From Podospora bellae-mahoneyi (lineage: Eukaryota; Ascomycota; Sordariomycetes; Sordariales; Podosporaceae), in assembly GCF_035222275.1 (NCBI RefSeq), contig NW_026946360.1, positions 992,001 to 1,056,000 of the forward strand: a DNA stretch of 64,000 nt. The letters are read 5' to 3'. This document shows, piece by piece, positions 58,101-64,000 of the stretch (positions are counted from its first letter, which is position 1; each line of letters begins with the position of its first letter). The notes under the pieces are model-generated. The model saw nothing but the letters and a program-made list of their open reading frames with translations, was not told where the DNA came from and did not search any database. The position numbers and the translations under genes are program-made.

Positions 58101-59226
58101 TGCATCTTTGAATCCTCCAGATGCCCGCCTGATCCCCGGGTTTCAGTATGTTCCTGTATCGTTCAAGGCAGCTGGTGGATACGTTGACTCGAAAACATCG
58201 GCTCTGGGACCGGAGGACGAGATGCCCGATGCGACAGTACCAGTTCCATCCAGCGAGCTATATCTGTATTTCCATGTGCAGGACAGTGGCTGTGGCTTAA
58301 CGCACGAAGAGAAGCAGATATTGTTTCAGCGATTTAAGCAAGCCTCCCCACGGACTCATGCGCAGTACGGCGGAAGTGGACTAGGATTGTTCATTTCCAA
58401 ACGACTGGCTGAGCTTCATGGAGGGCAGATTGGAGTGGCGTCGGAAGCAGGGGTGGGGAGTGTCTTTGGTTTCTTTGTCAGGGTGAGGAGAGCCGCCCCC
58501 TCTCCTGTATCACGCGAAGAGGAGGATGCCTTCCTCGCAGCGGTTGGGCCAATGGAAAGACACTTGCATCCAGTAGGCGAACGAAATACCTCTTTGCTCA
58601 ACAGTGAAGCTGTCAAGCAGGAGGGCAAAGGATATTCTGGAGTTTCTTCCGCCGAATTCAGTTCGGGCGCGAGCCTAGTTGGTTCTATGGCACCCGAGGC
58701 AGCACCGGCACGACCGCAGCCATTTTCAAGAATTGCATCCGACGTCTCATCAACATTCGACCCGAAGCAGCTTGATATTTTGGTCGTTGAGGACAACCTC
58801 ATCAATCAAAGGGTTCTCGTAAGGCAACTCAAACAGTATGGATGCAATACGGTCGGCGTTGCGAATGATGGCTTGGAAGCGCTGGCCTTTCTTGAGAAGA
58901 CGCACTTTTGTCGGACCTCTGAAGAGAACCCGGGCCAGGATCTATCCGTCATACTCATGGACTTGGAAATGCCCAACATGGATGGCCTAACTTGCGTCAG
59001 GGAAATTCGCAAGTGGCAACAGGAAGGAAAGGTGACCAAAGGGAAGCACGTTCCTGTCATCGCAGTAACCGCCAACGTGCGAGACGAGCAAGTGGCCACT
59101 GCGAGAAAGAGCGGAATGGACGATGTTGTGTCTAAACCTTTCCGCATCAAGGATCTAATGAAGAAAATCGAAGTGTTGTTGGGGCAGGATTTGGCAGGAT
59201 CACAGGCACAGCCGGAGCACGCATAA
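55138..59226 (+). CDS. Hybrid sensor histidine kinase/response regulator
   Basis: One exon, 1362 aa. A hybrid kinase autophosphorylates on His and passes phosphate to its own receiver, then via a phosphotransfer protein to output regulators. Order of parts: N-terminal region of unknown fold (FVLDLDPDDPLPITP), a PAS-like domain (NPHPAALFWGSELTMLYNEA), a second PAS (LSPLGMFLISPEGVLREAND, from about 668), HisKA with His821 (DITSHEMRNPLTAI), HATPase with N-box NLLTNAIKFT (about 964), DSGCGL and GSGLGLFISKRLAE, then a receiver with VVEDNLINQ, phospho-acceptor Asp1275 in LMDLEMPNMDG and Lys of SKPF. All catalytic boxes are intact. No transmembrane helix is evident, so it is probably a soluble sensor. 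Start context gtcaaATGG; the group within fungal kinases is not assigned. Confidence 0.92.
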   Translation: MGAGTTLSAAVGAGGTAEFSEPSHQTPRLPPTCGTDDASTTATEDLDLLESIKEVLDADSRPTFVLDLDPDDPLPITPIDSTGSPTARAKVLLPVFCNAALRLYEQLYDGLIGLDAQGLPPEQEPQDASFDEFKRWATGVTTHDDSKDVFPLSFLYGDLLWTGSTVRKRWRLISGNRLWRAAEVASPVGDLSSGAPAEVATGGFVAEHSLKAASQKAPPSERPTDTSLPVSGTTIAVRYSKQKSGRPPPKSFFSTRQTPAGSSDDTTKSSASITLAAPEKSVADWTCPEPRGVLSAHLQYARTVNWAITPLGPMEKWSPEFKQTANLCMNNPHPAALFWGSELTMLYNEAYATEVAGNKHPSLMGTGFSGPFSELWDYLRPIFAECARTGISVRKEDDYLPIDRHGLLEETFFSWSFTPMYGGTDRILGFYNAPFETTKQVINRRRMHTINKIGERTAQAKAVKQFWKFVLEGLQDNERDVPFALLYSVGDGEGEDNDHSSMSSGSTISLKTCHLEGSIGVPDGHMAAPTHLDLKRSREGFVPSFREAMRTREPTLLHTRDGTLPEVLLEGINWRGFGDPCREAVIFPVRPTNGDAVLAFLVLGVNPRRPYNDEYKAFTSMLNRQLATSLASVILFEDETRRSRDAAEAAALEKEQLTQQLNLQASRYRRMTELSPLGMFLISPEGVLREANDRFFEMTGHTRDNNSQYEMSWLDIMVEESANTMREGWERLVKDHLPWSGELKLRKPRINPALETNEPMDSWVLFSAHAELSHDGTVRSVMGSITDISHLKWAQGLQNRRLQEAEETRRQQNEFIDITSHEMRNPLTAILQCADDILSALGAGDNQYQGTEATYRGIGNASSVTSQTIQSCIDAAQTIALCVQHQKSIVDDILTISKLDSNLLLLTPVPCQPKLLLRRAVKMFEPELQAKKIEVSFDIRETSLTGLSVDWVAMDPSRVLQVLINLLTNAIKFTAPAKDKRLITVVLDASLNPPDARLIPGFQYVPVSFKAAGGYVDSKTSALGPEDEMPDATVPVPSSELYLYFHVQDSGCGLTHEEKQILFQRFKQASPRTHAQYGGSGLGLFISKRLAELHGGQIGVASEAGVGSVFGFFVRVRRAAPSPVSREEEDAFLAAVGPMERHLHPVGERNTSLLNSEAVKQEGKGYSGVSSAEFSSGASLVGSMAPEAAPARPQPFSRIASDVSSTFDPKQLDILVVEDNLINQRVLVRQLKQYGCNTVGVANDGLEALAFLEKTHFCRTSEENPGQDLSVILMDLEMPNMDGLTCVREIRKWQQEGKVTKGKHVPVIAVTANVRDEQVATARKSGMDDVVSKPFRIKDLMKKIEVLLGQDLAGSQAQPEHA

Positions 59227-60391
59227 TGATACGGACATGGCTTATAAAGGTATCGTGGCTGAATAGAACGCTTTCTAGAGCGTGGCAGTTGCGCATTGGG
59301 AATGATACCAGGGATATGAAATGGGGGCATGGGATAGCACGTATACAAATCGGCGTTGGTGTTTCTCGTTATTGTCTGTTTGGATATCAAGGTGCCATGG
59401 CGCTAACTTCTAGAAAAGATGGCGGGGGGTAGATGTCACGGCTGTTAGATGTTGCTCGGATTATCTTACTAATGAGGCTCTCAATACCAGAATTGTATGA
59501 TGTCTAAATCCCGCCCCGTCAAAGCCTTGGTACCTGCGAACAAGGTTTCTACACAGCTTTGAAAGTAGACAAATGCGCATTGTCATAGTTGGTACCGGGT
59601 TAGGGTTCAGGATTGGAGAACTCAGGGGTTCAGGGGCTCGAGAGTCAGTAGTTGCCAGCAGAGCGCTAGTATGCGGTGTTTGTGCCCACCTGAGATTTGC
59701 ACACCAGTAACAAGTAGGTACCCCATGTCCCAATCTCCTCCATGTCTTGAATACAGCTTCCTTCTGCTCTGCATGCTTACAAAGGACAGACTGATTAGGT
59801 ATCCATTATCCGTATCTCTGTCGGCGATTGGAACTTCCAACTTGCTCCTTCGGCAAACTAGATACACCGCCTCCGCGTAGATAACTGACCAGCTTTCTTA
59901 ACACCTGATTGGTTAACTCGCCTATTTCAGTCGAGCTCGCCGCAAGGAACTGACGCACCAGAAAACAATTACTAAACACTTGGCACTACAACACTGCCCT
60001 ACGGTGCATTGTGTTTCTCCGCTTTTCGGATCATGCCGTGGTTTCCACGAAAGTTGACGGTATTTACATTGCCAAGATTCGGCCTTTTCCCCTTTATGTC
60101 CCGTAACCGACATGGTCACGGATCCCGCGTGCCCCGTTGACCTGCGCGTCTTTGTCTGCCGACATGAATTGACACCAATGTCAAGTCGCACAACACATGC
60201 AAAGGCTTCATCCTTCCGTCTGTTCACCAACTGAGTGTGTAAGCCTGCGCTGATGCGACCGTTGATCATGCCCATGCGACTGATTTCATAACCGGCGGTG
60301 AAGCCTACTTATAGCTTGGACCCCCTGCCTTAATCTTCACTTTTTAACTTCAGCTTGATTCCGTTGTTGTCTTCCCCGTAAGAAAGAAATC
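59227..60391. promoter_or_regulatory. Upstream region of the P450-reductase fusion
   Basis: 1165 bp between two plus-strand genes. It should contain the kinase 3' UTR and the P450 promoter. Seen: a TAGGTAC motif at 59712-59721 and a lone TTAGGG at 59600-59605. No gene recognised. Confidence 0.4.
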
Positions 60392-63300
60392 ATGGCTCTC
60401 GGGGGCCTTCCTTTACCGGTATGATATATTCCTTTTTCATCTCTTGGTCTTGGTTTCTGGGTCACTCCTTTGAGAAAACTTTCAGGTTGGTTGTTACTGA
60501 TACACAATGTATCAATAGGGTCCCCGTGCATACCCCATTGTGGGAAATGTGCTGCAGATTGATACCAGCAGCACCCTCAGGTCCCTTGATAAGTTTACTG
60601 ATCAATATGGCGAAATCTACCGCCTCGTGCTACCTTGGGGAACAACCGCCATTGTTGTAAGGTCCTTGATGCACGTCTAGTTTATAAGCAAAGCGCCCTG
60701 ACCATGGAAATGTAGACAACAGCAGCCCTTGTCCATGAGGTCTCCGATGAAACACGCTTCAAGAAGCCTATCATTGCTGACCTCGAGCAACTCCGCAATG
60801 GCGTTCCCGCCGGGATGTTCACCACCCCGACAGAAGAACCAGTATGGGGTATCGCCCACCGCGTCCTAACCCCTGCTTTCGGGCCGGTGCCCATCCAAGA
60901 AATGTTTCCCGAGATGCACGAATTGGCTGCCCAGCTTGTCATGAAGTGGGCTCGCCACGGCCCCGAGCAATCCATTGCGGTCAGTGAAGACTTCACCCGA
61001 CTTGCCCTCGACACCATTGCCCTGTGTTCGATGAATTTCCGATTCAACTCTTACTATCACGACGAGCTGCATCCTTTCATTACCGCAATGGCCAATTTCT
61101 TGACCGAGTCTGGAAACCGATCCCTCAAGGGCAACTTCTTGTCCAGTCTATTATTCTGGTCAAGCAACAAGTACTTTGCTGACATCAAGACCTTGAGGGA
61201 CATTGCTCAGTCAGTTCTCGATGCCCGGAGAGCCAATCTAAACGGAAGAAAAGACTTGTTGTCGGCAATGCTAGATGGCGTGGACAGGAAGACAGGCGAG
61301 AAGTTGGATGACGGGGCTATCATCGACAACCTCATCACCTTTTTGATCGCAGGTCACGAGACCACAAGTGGCATGTTGAGCTTTGCGTTTGTGATGCTGC
61401 TCAAGAACCCAGAGACGCTGAAGAAGGCCCGCCAGGAGGTCGACGAGGTGATCGGTCAAGGACCGATTACGGCCGAGCACATGAAAAAGTTGCCATACAT
61501 TACTGCCATTCTTCGAGAGACGCTCAGACTATGTCCGACCATTCCTTCGTACGGCGTTCAGGCTCTCGAAGACACAGTTATCGGGGGTAAATGGGCAATC
61601 GCCAAGGGTCAGGTCGTTCTTCTCTATCTGGCGAGGTCGCATCGAGACAAAGCGGTCTATGGGGAAACAGCTGACGAATTCATCCCTGAGAGGATGCTCG
61701 ATGAGAATTTTGATCGGCTCAGCAAAGAACATCCCGGGTTTTGGAAGCCTTTTGGAAATGGTCAGCGAGGATGCATAGGGCGCGCGTTCGCCTGGCAAGA
61801 AGCTATGGTCATAATGGCAATGCTGGTGCAAAACTTTGACTTTGAGATGTCGGATCCGTCCTACGAGCTCAAGATTAAAGAGACTCTGACCACCAAGCCT
61901 GAGGGATTCGAGATGAAAGCCAAGCTGAGGCACGGGTTGACACCTACCGAGCTGGAGAGACAACTGAACGGCAGCCTTTTGGAGAAGAGCACACTTTCCA
62001 AACACCCGCACGCCAAAGCGACAGAGAAAGGGACACAGCTCAAGCAGCTCAACATTTTTTACGGATCCAACACTGGCACGTGTGAGGCGCTTGCCCAGAG
62101 GCTGGCCATGGACGCCCCTTCACACGGATACAATGCAACAATCATTGATGCGCTTGATGCAGCAGCAAACCAGCTCCACAAAGATGACGCCACCCCTGTT
62201 GCTTTCATCACCGCGTCTTACGAAGGCGAGCCGCCTGATAATGCCACCGATTTTGTCACCTGGATCAAAGACTTGCCTGACACATCCTCCCTCAAAGGAA
62301 CCTCTTATGCCGTCTTTGGCTGTGGCCACCGCGACTGGGCCAACACCTTCCACAAAGTCCCTCGTCTGGTCTACAACACTCTTGAACAAAAGGGCGCTAC
62401 CCCTATTTGCGATCTCGGTCTGACAGATGTTTCCCAAGGTGAGATGTTCACCGACTTTGAGCAATGGGAAGACAACGTGTTCTGGCCTGCCATCAAGTCA
62501 AAATATGGTTCTGCTGTGGGTGGTGGTAGGTATCAGGCTCTTGAGGTTCAGTTCTCAACCCCTCGTGCTTCGACTTTGAGGCAAGACGTTGAGGAGGCTG
62601 TAGTGGTGGAGGAAAAGACTCTGACCAAGGGAAATGGGGTTCCAAAGAAGCATCTCGAAGTCCAGCTTCCGGAAGGTATGACATACCGCGCTGGGGACTA
62701 TCTGGCCGTGTTGCCGGTGAATCCCAAAGAGAGTATCAACCGGGTGATGAGAAAGTTTGGGTTGGCTTGGGATAGCCATATCACGGTTGCCGGTGGGGCT
62801 GAGGGTAAGAACACGACGCTTCCAACTGGAGGACCAGTGCCAGTCCACGAGGTGCTTGGCTCCTACGTTGAGCTGTTGCAACCTGTCACCAAGAGGGTAC
62901 GCCCGTTTCTATTCTTCACCCTTTGCTTCTAAATGACTGACATTTTCCCAGGGCGTACAAACACTTTCCAACTTCACTTCAGCTGCAGCCGACAAAGCAG
63001 CACTGTCTGCTCTTTCCACGAACCCCGAGCTCTACACTTCGACCATCATCACCCCTCAGCTATCATTACTGGACATTCTCGACAGATATCCTTCCATCTC
63101 TCTTCCCTTCGGCACATTCCTCTCACTCCTCCCCCCGATGAGAGTGAGGCAGTACTCGATTTCCTCTTCCCCTTTGGCATCACCTTCCAAGGCTACTCTC
63201 ACTTACACCCTCCTCTCCGGCCAGTCATTGGCCAACCCCGCCAATTTGTTCGCAGGTGTCGCTACGTCGTATCTGTCTGCCCTAAGGCAGGGGGATAGAC

Positions 63301-63800
63301 TTCTTGTCTCTGTCCGGCAATCACACTCGTCGTTCCACCTACCCTCCAATGTCGAGACCCCGGTGGTGATGATTGCCGCCGGAGCGGGCATAGCCCCCTT
63401 CCGTGGTTTCATTCAAGAACGGGCGGCCTTAGCATCTCAGGGTAATAAACTCGGCAAAGCGTTGCTCTTCTTTGGCTGCCGGCACCCCGACTGGGATGAC
63501 CTTTATTGTGACGAGCTTGAGAAGTGGGAGGCTGATGATATTGTGAAAGTGACAAGGGCTTATAGCAGACAGAATGACCGGGAATACGTCGGTGACAGTG
63601 TTCTGAACTACAAAGACGAAGTGAAGCAGCTGTGGGACAATGGTGCAAGAGTGTACGTTTGTGGCAGTCGGGCAGTCGGAGATGGTGTGAGAAGTGCCTT
63701 GGGAAGGGTTGTGCTTGGTGACGAGGCAAAGGAGGGGGAGATTGCAAAGTGGTTTGAGGGGGTGAGAAATGTCAGGTATGCGGTCGACGTTTTTGACTAG
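60392..63800 (+). CDS. Self-sufficient cytochrome P450-reductase fusion (CYP505, P450foxy type)
   Basis: Model: join(60392..60418, 60519..60656, 60716..62896, 62952..63800), 1064 aa, as expected for CYP505. These enzymes hydroxylate fatty acids near the omega end without a separate reductase. The P450 half shows FLIAGHETTSGM (I helix), ILRETLR (ExxR) and FGNGQRGCIG with heme ligand Cys408. The reductase half shows the FMN-binding NIFYGSNTGTCEALAQRL, FAD-binding MRVRQYSISSS and NADPH-binding AAGAGIAPFRGFIQERA, ending RYAVDVFD. All three introns have consensus ends and are phase 0. The first exon encodes only MALGGLPLP. There is no N-terminal membrane anchor, as usual for foxy. Everything needed for activity appears present. 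Confidence 0.95.
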
Positions 63801-64000
63801 TTCCAGCTTGTTGTCAGTTACCAGATGTTTAATTGGCAACTGTCTATCCTGCCGGACTGCAGAATGCCATGTTGTTTATTAAAGGGATAAGATGGGTAAT
63901 AAGGCGTTCATAGATCCAACTCTCTGCTTAGTTATATCTACTCTATCTTTCGAAAGCTCAATTTAGTACCTTTGAATGTGACCAGATGTGCAAACTTGGT

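Overview
The window is nuclear DNA of a filamentous ascomycete, most likely a Sordariomycete of the order Sordariales (Podospora/Chaetomium-like). The reasons are short introns (about 48-90 nt) with GT(A/G)(A/T)GT donors, CTAAC/CTGAC branch sites and CAG/TAG acceptors; filamentous-fungus families such as CYP505 P450foxy, a caspase-like pseudoenzyme and a hybrid histidine kinase; and a division-1 chitin synthase interrupted by an intein, a combination known from Podospora. No rRNA, tRNA, CRISPR array, retroelement or DNA transposon was recognised. All gene models were read by eye from frames, splice signals and remembered family motifs. No database search was run.

Layout. 1-4.1 kb is housekeeping: NOP53 (partial, -), YPT6/RAB6 (+), RLP24 (-). 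6.5-9.7 kb holds a small unknown protein (+) and KEI1 of IPC synthase (+). 10.7-15.5 kb is the sulfite reductase beta subunit (+). 16.4-21.9 kb is the chitin synthase (-) carrying a 649-residue intein. 22.9-24.7 kb is a caspase-like protein that appears to lack both catalytic residues (-). 25.3-29.4 kb holds a soluble twin-ABC ATPase (-) head-to-head with the proteasome chaperone UMP1 (+), then a prenylated ubiquitin-fold protein (-). 31.8-33.8 kb is a decayed YSL-type OPT transporter (-). 35.4-39.4 kb has a GPI-type Ser/Thr-rich protein (+) and a CRF1/IFH1-like regulator (-). 42.7-45.5 kb is a kinesin (+) with a frame discontinuity. 45.7-50.0 kb has an ERG6-like methyltransferase (-) and a phenol-hydroxylase-like flavoprotein (-). 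50.9-54.1 kb has a helical-domain protein fused to a phosphatase-like fold (+) and a secreted modular Cys-rich protein (+). 55.1-63.8 kb has a hybrid histidine kinase (+) and a self-sufficient P450-reductase fusion (+).

The genes do not form one obvious pathway. The first half is mainly conserved housekeeping (ribosome biogenesis, traffic, sulfur assimilation, sphingolipid and cell wall synthesis, proteasome assembly). The second half is more accessory, with long gene-poor stretches, a pseudogene, and signalling or secreted proteins. The most unusual items are the chitin synthase intein with an Asn in its first LAGLIDADG motif, two apparent pseudoenzymes (caspase-like and LMW-phosphatase-like), the OPT pseudogene whose three stops all fall at tryptophan positions, a secreted protein with an intron at the same place in every Cys module, and a 21-bp-period repeat array upstream of the kinesin.
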